Below, one piece after another: positions 25,162 to 33,218 of a DNA stretch of 64,000 nt. This DNA is from Paraburkholderia sp. BL21I4N1 (lineage in GTDB: Bacteria; Pseudomonadota; Gammaproteobacteria; Burkholderiales; Burkholderiaceae): the NCBI RefSeq assembly GCF_002973525.1, contig NZ_PVEN01000003.1, positions 248,001 through 312,000 of the forward strand, in the 5' to 3' direction. Numbering within the stretch: the stretch's first letter is position 1; each line of letters starts with the position of its first letter. The notes below the pieces were generated by a model that saw nothing but the letters and a program-made list of their open reading frames with translations, was not told where the DNA came from and did no database searches. Position numbers and translations under genes: made by a program.

Positions 25162-26697
25162 ATGGCAAAAAGCAAACGCAATCAGGCGTCGAACGCAACG
25201 GTTCGGCGGACGCCGGTGACGCGTCGCGGTTTTATTAAAAGCTCCGCGTCGTTGCTGGGCTTCTCGCTGGTGGGCACGCTGGCGGCTTGCGGTGGCGGCG
25301 GTGGCGGCGATACGTCGTCTCCTTCTTCGTCGGCATCGACGTCTTCCTCGACCTCTTCACGGACCCCGCCGGCCGCCAGCCAGATGCCGTATCTGATGCC
25401 GGGCGAGGACTCACCGCATACGGCGACGTACATGGCGTTCGCATCAGATGCCGACGGCATCTGGGCACCGCTCACCGCGCAGAGCACGGACGCGGGCATC
25501 GACCGGGTTCGCGCCGATCTGATGGACGTGGCGAAAGCAATCGGCACCTATGAAGCGGTCAACCTGCTGGTGTTGCCGGTCGATCTGAGCGTCGCGCAGA
25601 CTCTGCTGGCAACGGCAAGCGGCGCGAATCCGACGCTCCACGCGAACTATGTGGCGCGCGGCGCAGGCGTGGGTGGCGTCAATCTGGTCGTGCTCGCCAA
25701 TGGCTTCAACGATCTCTGGACGCGCGACACCGGCTGCGTTTTCGTTAAGGACACGAGCAACGCCAACGCATTGTGCGCGGTGAACTTCAACTTCAACGGC
25801 TGGGGCAACGCGAATACGGACAGCGTGAATCTCAATCCAGGGATGACGGTGCCGGCCTCGAGCGCGGCGAGCAGCAACAAGTCGAAGGCGGGCAAATTCT
25901 TCCAGCCGTTCGCGAACGATCACACGCTGGCCGCGTGGATGGCGCGGACGAACAACGCCAAATTACTTTCAAGCACGCTGACGCTCGAAGGCGGCGCCAT
26001 CGAATTCGACGGCGAGGCCACGGCGATTCTCACGGAATCCGCGGTGCTGCACGTCAATCGCAACCCGCAGCTCTTCGCGATCCCGAATGGCGTGATTGCC
26101 AACGCGACCCTGTTGCCGACCGCGAAAGACACCGTGCTCGCCGAATTGCAGCGCACGCTGGGCGTGCAGAAAATCATCTGGATTCCGGGCACGGCGGTTT
26201 ATCCGCGCGGCGCGGGTGTGGGCGCGCAAGGCGGCGCCGCGACGCCGGCGAATGAAACCGACATCACGAACGGACACGTCGATTTCTATGCGAAGTTCCT
26301 CGCGCCGGGCGTGGTCGCGTATGCGGCCGATCCCGCCAATGCAACGGCTGAGCAGGCGCTGATGGCCGCCAACTACCGGAACCTGGCGGGCCAAACGGAC
26401 GCGAAAGGACGGCCGCTCACATTGATTCCGCTGAATGCGCCGACCCGCTACGGCACGTCGAACGGCGTGACGCTAAGCGACAGGCAGATGACCAACTTTG
26501 CCGCCGGCTATATCAACTTCTACAAATGCAATGGCGCGATCATCGTGCCGAAATTCAACGACGTCGCGGCGGATGCGGCCGCGGTCGCGACTATCCGTCC
26601 GTACGCGGGTGCACGCGCGATCGTGCAGGTGGATATTCTCGGCATTGCGTCAGGCGGCGGTGGCGTGCATTGCTCGACGCGAGAACTGCCCGCGTAG
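25162..26697 (+). CDS. Agmatine deiminase family protein, Tat lipoprotein (copy B)
   Basis: A 511-residue paralogue of the gene at 18122. Twin Arg at 21-22 (VTRRGFIKSSASLLG), lipobox LAAC with Cys43, then a Gly/Ser/Thr-rich tether (about 44-70) before the enzyme domain. The blocks DLWTRDTGC, NGWGNANTD, LEGGAIEFDG, NGHVDFYAKF and GGGGVHCSTRELPA (Cys504) are kept, as are the two insertions shared only with copy A and the Pro-to-Cys change after RDTG (Cys192). The ATG at 25162 follows GGTAAAGAGTC. A 212-bp gap separates it from the previous deiminase, so it may have its own promoter. Substrate unproven. Confidence 0.87.
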   Translation: MAKSKRNQASNATVRRTPVTRRGFIKSSASLLGFSLVGTLAACGGGGGGDTSSPSSSASTSSSTSSRTPPAASQMPYLMPGEDSPHTATYMAFASDADGIWAPLTAQSTDAGIDRVRADLMDVAKAIGTYEAVNLLVLPVDLSVAQTLLATASGANPTLHANYVARGAGVGGVNLVVLANGFNDLWTRDTGCVFVKDTSNANALCAVNFNFNGWGNANTDSVNLNPGMTVPASSAASSNKSKAGKFFQPFANDHTLAAWMARTNNAKLLSSTLTLEGGAIEFDGEATAILTESAVLHVNRNPQLFAIPNGVIANATLLPTAKDTVLAELQRTLGVQKIIWIPGTAVYPRGAGVGAQGGAATPANETDITNGHVDFYAKFLAPGVVAYAADPANATAEQALMAANYRNLAGQTDAKGRPLTLIPLNAPTRYGTSNGVTLSDRQMTNFAAGYINFYKCNGAIIVPKFNDVAADAAAVATIRPYAGARAIVQVDILGIASGGGGVHCSTRELPA

Positions 26698-26722
26698 AAG
26701 TTCTCGACTGCAAACAGAAGCG

Positions 26723-26753
26723 GAGCGCGCTGAATGAATCCGAATGCGCGCTC
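26723..26753. terminator. Possible bidirectional hairpin between convergent genes
   Basis: An 8-bp inverted repeat (26723-26730 with 26746-26753) with a 15-base loop lies between the deiminase stop and the convergent gene's stop. There is no T-run in either direction, so intrinsic termination is uncertain. Confidence 0.35.
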
Positions 26754-27120
26754 ATTTCACCGCGGGCGGCAGGGGTGAATTGTTCGCGACATAAACCCAC
26801 GCCGACACACCCGACGCCAGCGTCACCTTGTCGCGCCGATAGTCCGAAACTTCGTAGGCATCCGCATGCGCCAGTTCTGCGGGCGTGATCGAAAAGACGG
26901 TACCGCTCACTGTGTCCGTGGGATTGCCGCTGTAGCTCACCACCGGGTGATGCGTCTTGCCGCTGGTCGCGACGACGCTCGCGTCTTCGATCTTCAGCAG
27001 GGTCAACGAGAAGCCTGGCATGTCGTCCGCCTCGCCGTCGAGTTTGCGGCCGAAGGTGGCTAACTGCACCGCTTCGAGTTGCAGCGTGCCGTAGGAAAAG
27101 AGCTTTTCGGAAAAGGTCAT
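26752..27120 (-). CDS. Gamma-glutamylcyclotransferase (AIG2-like) family protein
   Basis: A 122-residue protein with the family's N-terminal FSYGTLQ substrate-binding loop followed by FGRKLDGEADDMPGF, and the PAELAHADAYE block that carries the usual catalytic Glu region in GGCT-like folds. Proteins of this type release 5-oxoproline from gamma-glutamyl compounds, but many members have other or unknown substrates. A polyamine link (gamma-glutamyl-putrescine) is tempting because of the neighbouring cluster but is not shown by sequence. It is transcribed toward the deiminase gene. Confidence 0.85.
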   Translation of the reverse strand: MTFSEKLFSYGTLQLEAVQLATFGRKLDGEADDMPGFSLTLLKIEDASVVATSGKTHHPVVSYSGNPTDTVSGTVFSITPAELAHADAYEVSDYRRDKVTLASGVSAWVYVANNSPLPPAVK

Positions 27121-27243
27121 GGCAGTGCGACGTCATGCAACGTCGGTCATCAAGTAGGACAGCAATCTTACCGTGACGAAAACGAACGTGGACATCGCGC
27201 GGGCCTCTCGCTATATTCGGAAAGATATAACCGGAGAGAGCGG

Positions 27244-27903
27244 ATGGACACATCAGCGAAGCAGGCCGTCGGCAGCAAGTATGTGCTCAAGTCGATGAAA
27301 TACGCGCAGCGCAGAACGTGGGAGGTCGTCGACCAGCTCGCGCAGCGGGTGCGGCCTGGCATGCTCGAATCGGAAGCAACCGCCGAATGCAAGACCGTGT
27401 TGAGCGAACTGGGCATGGACCGGATCTGGCACCCCGTGCTGGTGCGTTTCGGGGCGAACACGTTGAAGATGTTCAAGGAAGGCTCGGACGGCGACCCGCG
27501 CCTCGCCGAAGACGATATTTTCTTCGTCGATCTGGGCGTGGTGTGGGACGGTCACGAAGGCGACGCGGGCGCGACCTTCGTGGTCGGCAACGATGCGGAA
27601 ATGAAAGCGTGCGCCGACGCCGCGAAAACGCTGTTCGACGAAGTCGAGCATCACTGGCGTTCGACGCGCGCGAGTGGCGCGGCGCTATACGATTTTGCGG
27701 CGCAGCGCGCCGAGGCGCTCGGCTGGCGGTTGAACCTGGATATCAAAGGGCACCGCGTTTGCGACTTTCCCCATGCGATTTACAAGGCCGGTAACCTCGG
27801 TGACTTCGCGGAGTGTCCGGACGCCGGGTTGTGGATCCTGGAAATTCAACTGGCTCATCCGACGCGCCCGTTCGGCGCGTTCTACGAGGATTTGCTGGTC
27901 TAA
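27244..27903 (+). CDS. M24-family (creatinase/aminopeptidase fold) metallopeptidase-like protein
   Basis: ATG 27244, preceded by GGAGAGAGCGG, gives 219 residues. The pita-bread fold ligands can be placed: the two Asp in FFVDLGVVWDGHEGDAGATF, His in CDFPHAIYK, Glu in WILEIQLAH and a final Glu in FYEDLLV at the very C-terminus. M24 proteins are metal-dependent aminopeptidases, prolidases or creatinases. It is shorter than most (about 250 or more residues) and lacks an N-terminal creatinase domain. Substrate unknown. The frame is open upstream of the ATG but without family sequence. Confidence 0.8.
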   Translation: MDTSAKQAVGSKYVLKSMKYAQRRTWEVVDQLAQRVRPGMLESEATAECKTVLSELGMDRIWHPVLVRFGANTLKMFKEGSDGDPRLAEDDIFFVDLGVVWDGHEGDAGATFVVGNDAEMKACADAAKTLFDEVEHHWRSTRASGAALYDFAAQRAEALGWRLNLDIKGHRVCDFPHAIYKAGNLGDFAECPDAGLWILEIQLAHPTRPFGAFYEDLLV

Positions 27904-27961
27904 AGCGTGTACGGCCGCGCATGGTGCGCTGATGCACTAACGCACTAACGGAGACGTTTTG

Positions 27962-29452
27962 TCAGACTGCGAGCGTCGTCGGCACGCTGGCCGCCGTGGG
28001 CAGTTCGAAATAAAACGTCGTGCCCGTTGCCGGCTGATCGAGCAACCGGATGCGACTGTGATGCAATTCCAGCATGCGCCTGACGATCAACAAACCGAGT
28101 CCACCGCCTTGATGCGCACCACCGGCGTTGAACGGCCGTTCGAATAGCGCGTCGCGCTGTTCGACGGGAATGCCGGGACCGGTATCGCTCAGTGTGACCG
28201 CTACCTTGCTGTCCTTGTACGCGAGAACGACCTCGACGCTACCGTGCGCGGGCGTGTGGCGAATCGCGTTGTCGAGCAGGTTCGTCAACACCCGTTCGAT
28301 CATCCCCAGATCGGCGCAGATCGCCGGCAAGCGCGCGGGAATGTCCGCGCGTAACTGGATCTGCCGCGCCTCGGCCGACAACTCGAATTTCTGGAACACG
28401 TCCTGCACCAGATCGACCAGCGAGAACTGTTCGAGCGTGAGTTGCACGTTGCCGTGTTCGAGCCGCGCCAGCTCGAATAACGACTGCGCGAGCCGCCCCA
28501 CTTTCACACTCTGCGCAAGCGCGATTGCCAGATAGCGTTTGCGCTCCGTCTCGCCGAGCGCGTCGGCCTTCAGCGATAGCGTCTCCAGATAGCCATGCAG
28601 CGAAGTCAGCGGCGTGCGCAGGTCGTGCGAAATATTCGCGATCAATTCGCGACGCTGCTGATCCTGGCGTGTCAGCGCACGCCACTGCTCGCCGATGCGG
28701 TCCGCCATCTGCGCGAAGGTCGCTTCGAGCACGGCGATTTCGTCGCGCCGTCCCGCCGGCGACGAACGCGGCACGTGTGGCTGCGTATCCGGCTCGCCGT
28801 CCGCGTCGAAGCGGCGCATCGCGTCGGTGAGGCGGCGCAGTGGCCGTGTGATCAGACCGAACGCCGTCAGACCTGCCAGCAGACCCAGCAGCGCGACTAG
28901 CGCCATCGACCACAACGTAGTGCGCAACACGGAACTGGCGGCCACCCGCGCGGCCAGCGCGTCGTGCTCTTCGCCGAGCAACACCACGTAGATATAACCG
29001 GACGGTTGCTGCCCGCTCAATTGCAGCGGCGCCGCGCTGAATACCTTTCTACCGTCGAGGCTGCGCGGATCGTCGCCGAGAATCGGTAACGCGTCGCCGG
29101 CGATGAATTGCCGGATGGGCGTGAGATCGACCCGTTCGCGTTTGACGTGGCCGGCGGGCGCGTCGTCGCCTTTGATATTGCCGGCGTTGTCGAGCAGATA
29201 CACCTCGACGCTCGGATTCACCGCCATCAACTGACCGAACAATTGCCGCACGGCGTCGGGCCGCAAACCGTTCGCGTCCATCAGCGTGGCGCGGTGCGCG
29301 ATATGGTCGGCCAGACTCTTCGACAGGCTCTGCACGACTTCCTTTTCATGCAGATCGCTCGAGCGGATCTGCAGCCACGCCGACGCCCCGCAGCACGCGA
29401 GCAACAGCGCGGAGAAGACGATGGCGAGCCGTTGGGTGAGCGTCAGATTCAC
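27962..29452 (-). CDS. Sensor histidine kinase
   Basis: The GTG at 29452 overlaps the response-regulator stop (GTGA), giving 496 residues. Two membrane segments (about 8-25 and 180-202) bracket a periplasmic sensor region of about 150 residues. HAMP follows (LITRPLRRLTDAMRRF), then the HisKA box LIANISHDLRTPLTSLHGYL with His276 as phospho-acceptor, and an HATPase domain with NLLDNAIRHTPAHG and DTGPGIPVEQ. The periplasmic domain has no recognised fold by eye. The pair is divergent from dipZ-msrA, so it may sense extracytoplasmic redox damage (inference). Confidence 0.93.
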   Translation of the reverse strand: MNLTLTQRLAIVFSALLLACCGASAWLQIRSSDLHEKEVVQSLSKSLADHIAHRATLMDANGLRPDAVRQLFGQLMAVNPSVEVYLLDNAGNIKGDDAPAGHVKRERVDLTPIRQFIAGDALPILGDDPRSLDGRKVFSAAPLQLSGQQPSGYIYVVLLGEEHDALAARVAASSVLRTTLWSMALVALLGLLAGLTAFGLITRPLRRLTDAMRRFDADGEPDTQPHVPRSSPAGRRDEIAVLEATFAQMADRIGEQWRALTRQDQQRRELIANISHDLRTPLTSLHGYLETLSLKADALGETERKRYLAIALAQSVKVGRLAQSLFELARLEHGNVQLTLEQFSLVDLVQDVFQKFELSAEARQIQLRADIPARLPAICADLGMIERVLTNLLDNAIRHTPAHGSVEVVLAYKDSKVAVTLSDTGPGIPVEQRDALFERPFNAGGAHQGGGLGLLIVRRMLELHHSRIRLLDQPATGTTFYFELPTAASVPTTLAV

Positions 29453-30195
29453 GGCGTGTCCGTTCGTGAAGGTGCGGGCGCGGGCGACTCGCCCGGTGCC
29501 GCGAGTTTGTAGCCGCGGCCCCACACCGTCATGATGCGTTCGGGCTGCGCCGGATCGGCCTCGATCTTGGCGCGCAGCCGGTTGATGTGGGTGTTCACGG
29601 TGTGTTCGTAACCCTCGTGCTGATAGCCCCAGACGGCGTTGAGCAGATCCATGCGCGAGAACACCTTGCCGGGATGCTGCGCGAAGTAGTACAGCAGGTC
29701 GAATTCGCGCGGCGTCAATTCGATCGGCTTGCCGTCGACGCGAGCTTCACGCGTCAACGGATCGATCGTCAGGCCGGCAATCTGCAGGCTGCCGGCGTCG
29801 ATGCGCGAATCTTTCGCCATCGCTTCGACGCGCCGCAGCAAGGCCTTCACACGCGCCACCAGTTCGAGCACCGAGAACGGTTTGGCGAGGTAGTCGTCGG
29901 CGCCCAGTTCCAGACCGAGAATCCGGTGCACCTCGCTCGAACGGGCGCTGGTGATGATGATGGGCGTGTAGCGCGTCATCGCGCGGGCGCGCCGGCAAAT
30001 TTCCAGACCGTCGACGCCCGGCAGCATCAGATCGAGGATCAGCGCGTCCCAGCCGCCTTGTTCGAGCAGCCGCAGCCCTTCGTTGCCGTCCGCGCTATGC
30101 ACGACTTCGTAACGTTCGTCGCGCAGATGCAGACTCAGCACGTTGGCGATATCGACGTCGTCTTCGACGATCAGGATGCGTTTCGGATGGTCCAT
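29449..30195 (-). CDS. OmpR-family response regulator
   Basis: ATG 30195 gives 248 residues; the upstream in-frame extension to 30285 is not receiver-like. The receiver domain has the acidic pair Asp12-Asp13, phospho-acceptor Asp55 in LILDLMLPG and Lys in YLAKPFSVLEL. The C-terminal winged helix shows IELTPREFDLLYYFAQHPGK and HTVNTHINRLRAKIE, typical of OmpR/PhoB output domains. It is cotranscribed with the histidine kinase through a four-base overlap and is the likely regulator of its own operon and possibly of dipZ. Confidence 0.95.
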   Translation of the reverse strand: MDHPKRILIVEDDVDIANVLSLHLRDERYEVVHSADGNEGLRLLEQGGWDALILDLMLPGVDGLEICRRARAMTRYTPIIITSARSSEVHRILGLELGADDYLAKPFSVLELVARVKALLRRVEAMAKDSRIDAGSLQIAGLTIDPLTREARVDGKPIELTPREFDLLYYFAQHPGKVFSRMDLLNAVWGYQHEGYEHTVNTHINRLRAKIEADPAQPERIMTVWGRGYKLAAPGESPAPAPSRTDTP

Positions 30196-30446
30196 GGGGT
30201 TCGTGGAGGCTAGTGAAACGCCGAGTGGGCGTGCCCTGACGGGTGGAAAGGAAAGGGCCGCCGCAAGGCGGGCCGTTTGCGCCATTGTGCAAAATTTCCG
30301 GGCGGCGAGTTATCACATTTAATTTAACTTTCCGTGAGGACTTCGACACCGCTGGCGCACTACGATGCCGTCATCTTCCTCAAATCCGGACCGTTTCAGC
30401 CTGAGCCCCTGAACTGAACGATCCACGAACCACGCCCGGAACCGAC

Positions 30447-32342
30447 ATGTTACTCATCGTTCTCGCTTATCTCGGCGGCGCCCTGACGATCCTCAGCCCG
30501 TGCATTCTGCCGGTGCTGCCGTTCGTGTTCGCGCGCGCCGATCAGCCGTTCGTGCGCAGCGGCCTGCCTTTGCTCGCCGGCATGGCGCTGACTTTCGCGC
30601 TGGTCGCAACGCTCGCCGCGGTAGGTGGCGGCTGGGTCACGCAGGCCAACCAGTATGGCCGCTGGGTCGCTATCGTGCTGCTCGGTGTGTTCGGCCTGAC
30701 GCTGCTGTTCCCGCGCTTCGCCGATCATCTGATGCGGCCGCTGGTCAGCGCGGGCAATCGCCTGTCGAACTTCGCGCAGGCCGACGGCCAGCAGGTGCGG
30801 GCGGGGTCGTCGTTCCTGCTGGGGATTGCGACCGGCTTGCTGTGGGCGCCGTGCGCGGGTCCGATTCTCGGTCTGGTACTGACCGGCGCGGCCTTGCGCG
30901 GCGCGAGCGTCGGCACCACGTTGCTGCTGGTGGCTTATGCGGCCGGCGCGGCGACGTCGCTGGCGGTGGCCTTGCTGATCGGCGGCCGGGTGTTCACGGC
31001 GATGAAGCGCTCGCTGGGCGCCGGCGAGTGGATTCGCCGCGGGATTGGCGTGGCGATGCTGGGCGGGGTGGTGGCGATTGCTTTCGGCCTCGATACCGGG
31101 GTGCTGGCGCGGGTGTCGACGGTGGCGACCAGCGGGCTTGAGCAGAAGCTGGTGGATAAATTTTCGCCGACCGCAAAGCCGGGTCAGCCGGTAGCGGCCG
31201 ATAACGCGAGCAATGCCGCTAATACCACGAACGCCGACGCGCAAGGCAACGGGCCCGTGATGACGGCCAACGCAGCGGCCTCCAACGCGTCCGCCGACGC
31301 GTCCACCGACGCCAACGGCGGCGGGATGATGCGCGCCGTGGTGGCGCCGTCCGTCGCCACCGCCTTGCCCGTGGAGGGCGTGCTGCCGACGTTGAACGGC
31401 GCGGTCCAATGGCTGAATTCGCCGCCGCTGACCGTGCAGGATCTGCGCGGCAAGGTCGTGCTGATCGACTTCTGGACCTACTCGTGCATCAACTGCCTGC
31501 GTTCGCTGCCTTACGTCAAGGCTTGGGCGCAGAAATACAAGGATCAGGGGCTGGTCGTGATCGGCGTGCATGCGCCGGAGTTCGCGTTCGAACGCAACGT
31601 CGACAACGTCAGGAAAGCCGTGCATGACCTCGGCGTCGACTATCCGGTGGCGATCGACAACAACTACGCGATCTGGCGCTCGCTGAACAACCAGTACTGG
31701 CCGGCGCACTATTTCGTCGATGCGAAAGGGCAGATCCGCTATCACCACTTCGGTGAAGGCGACTATGCCGAATCGGAAAAGGTGATCCAGCAACTGCTCA
31801 CCGAGGCGGGTCACGCGAACGTGTCGAAGGTCGCGCTCGGGATCCCCGGCAACCGCGCGCAAGGCGTGCAGGCAGCAGCCGACAACGCCGACATGCAGTC
31901 GCCGGAGACGTACATCGGCTATGAGCGCGCTGAGAATTTCGCGTCGCCGGGCGGCGCGGCCGAAGACAAGGTGCATACGTACGCTGCCCCGACCGCACCT
32001 GACGTCAACGAGTGGGGACTGGCCGGCGCATGGAAGGTCGGCGCCGAACACGCGACGCTTGCCGCACCTTCGGGACGGATCATCTACCGTTTCCATGCCC
32101 GCGATCTGCACCTCGTACTCGGCCCGGGTGCGGACGGCAAGCCGGTGCGCTTTCGCGTGAGCGTGGATGGCGCGGCGCCGGGCGCGGCACATGGCAGCGA
32201 TGTCGCCGCCGACGGCAGCGGCACCGTGACCGAACAGCGTCTTTATCAACTCGTGCGGCAGAGCGGCGACGTCGCGGATCACACGTTCACGATCGAGTTT
32301 CTGGATCCGGGCGTGCAGGCGTTTGCATTCACATTCGGCTAA
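30447..32342 (+). CDS. dipZ: DipZ-like thiol-disulfide protein (CcdA membrane domain plus thioredoxin domain)
   Basis: A 631-residue fusion. Residues 1-230 form a CcdA/DsbD-type membrane domain with the conserved LSPCILPVLPFVFAR and GLLWAPCAGPILGLVL, whose two Cys carry electrons across the membrane. A low-complexity Ala/Asn/Thr linker (about 245-300) follows. Next comes a TlpA/AhpC-type thioredoxin domain with Cys347 and Cys350 in FWTYSCINCLRSLPYV, and a C-terminal beta-rich domain (about 480-631) seen in DipZ proteins. It should deliver reducing power to extracytoplasmic targets. msrA follows 50 bp downstream, fitting a role in supplying electrons to a periplasmic methionine sulfoxide reductase (inference). 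Confidence 0.93.
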   Translation: MLLIVLAYLGGALTILSPCILPVLPFVFARADQPFVRSGLPLLAGMALTFALVATLAAVGGGWVTQANQYGRWVAIVLLGVFGLTLLFPRFADHLMRPLVSAGNRLSNFAQADGQQVRAGSSFLLGIATGLLWAPCAGPILGLVLTGAALRGASVGTTLLLVAYAAGAATSLAVALLIGGRVFTAMKRSLGAGEWIRRGIGVAMLGGVVAIAFGLDTGVLARVSTVATSGLEQKLVDKFSPTAKPGQPVAADNASNAANTTNADAQGNGPVMTANAAASNASADASTDANGGGMMRAVVAPSVATALPVEGVLPTLNGAVQWLNSPPLTVQDLRGKVVLIDFWTYSCINCLRSLPYVKAWAQKYKDQGLVVIGVHAPEFAFERNVDNVRKAVHDLGVDYPVAIDNNYAIWRSLNNQYWPAHYFVDAKGQIRYHHFGEGDYAESEKVIQQLLTEAGHANVSKVALGIPGNRAQGVQAAADNADMQSPETYIGYERAENFASPGGAAEDKVHTYAAPTAPDVNEWGLAGAWKVGAEHATLAAPSGRIIYRFHARDLHLVLGPGADGKPVRFRVSVDGAAPGAAHGSDVAADGSGTVTEQRLYQLVRQSGDVADHTFTIEFLDPGVQAFAFTFG

Positions 32343-32392
32343 GCGGGCCGGACGGCGTTAATCAATCTTTCATTCCTTGAAGGCTGGACATC

Positions 32393-33136
32393 ATGCATAC
32401 GAAATCGAGCAGTCAGTCGCCGTCCTTGTCGCGCAAGCGCTCGCCGTTGAGCGCACTGGCGATGTGCGCCGCGTTGGTGGGGAGCGTGTTCGCGGTGCAA
32501 CACGTCGCGCATTCCGCCGAACCGGTGACTAAAATTCCGGCACCCGTACAGGACGAAAAGGCCGGCGCCGCGCATAGCGAAACCGCGGTGTTCGCAGGCG
32601 GTTGCTTCTGGGGCGTGCAGGGCGTGTTCGAACACGTGCGCGGCGTGAAGCAGGTGGCGTCGGGTTACACCGGCGGCGCGGCCGGCACGGCGCAATACGA
32701 AACCGTCAGCGAGGGCGACACCGGGCACGCGGAGTCCGTGCAGATCACCTACGACCCGACGCAGATCAGCTATGGCCGTCTGCTGCAGATTTTCTTTTCG
32801 GTCGCGCACGATCCGACCGAGCTGAATTATCAGGGCCCCGATCACGGCACGCAGTATCGTTCGGCGATTTTCCCCGCCGACGCGCAGCAACGCGGCGTCG
32901 CGCAGGCCTATATCGCGCAGCTGGACAAAGCGCATGTGTTTTCAGGTCCGGTCGTGACCCGTGTGGAAGACTTCAAGGGTTTCTATCCGGCGGAGAACTA
33001 TCACCAGAATTTCCTCGCGCTGCATCCGGATTACCCGTATATCGCGATCAACGATATGCCGAAGGTGACGGCGTTGAAGAAGCTCTTTCCGGATCTGTAT
33101 CGCAACGATCCGGTGTTGTTGAAGGTGGGTGCGTAA
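32393..33136 (+). CDS. msrA: Peptide-methionine (S)-S-oxide reductase, exported
   Basis: A 247-residue protein with an N-terminal hydrophobic export or anchor segment (LSALAMCAALVGSVFAVQHV) before the MsrA domain. The catalytic GGCFWG motif places Cys71 as nucleophile. YQGPDHGTQYRSAIF, with the substrate-binding acidic and Tyr residues, and YHQNFLALHPDYPYI are further family blocks. It reduces the S-epimer of methionine sulfoxide in proteins. Export is unusual for MsrA, which is normally cytoplasmic, and fits the adjoining dipZ as electron supplier. ATG 32393 follows AAGGCTGGACATC. Confidence 0.95.
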   Translation: MHTKSSSQSPSLSRKRSPLSALAMCAALVGSVFAVQHVAHSAEPVTKIPAPVQDEKAGAAHSETAVFAGGCFWGVQGVFEHVRGVKQVASGYTGGAAGTAQYETVSEGDTGHAESVQITYDPTQISYGRLLQIFFSVAHDPTELNYQGPDHGTQYRSAIFPADAQQRGVAQAYIAQLDKAHVFSGPVVTRVEDFKGFYPAENYHQNFLALHPDYPYIAINDMPKVTALKKLFPDLYRNDPVLLKVGA

Positions 33137-33162
33137 GGCGGGCACTACGAGCGACGCATGAC

Positions 33163-33193
33163 GTTGCGCGCCGGCTCGAGGCCAGCGCGCAAC
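33163..33193. terminator. Hairpin between convergent msrA and metE
   Basis: A perfect 9-bp GC-rich repeat (33163-33171 with 33185-33193) with a 13-base internal part that can pair further. No T-run on either strand, so termination is only suggested by its place between two convergent stops. Confidence 0.4.
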
Positions 33194-33218
33194 TGACGGA
33201 GCGGATGGCTGACGTGGC

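Noticed and set aside
30450..32282. Long minus-strand open frame (610 codons) opposite dipZ
   Set aside because: Arg/His/Gln-rich composition with no domain; dipZ on the plus strand has clear catalytic motifs.
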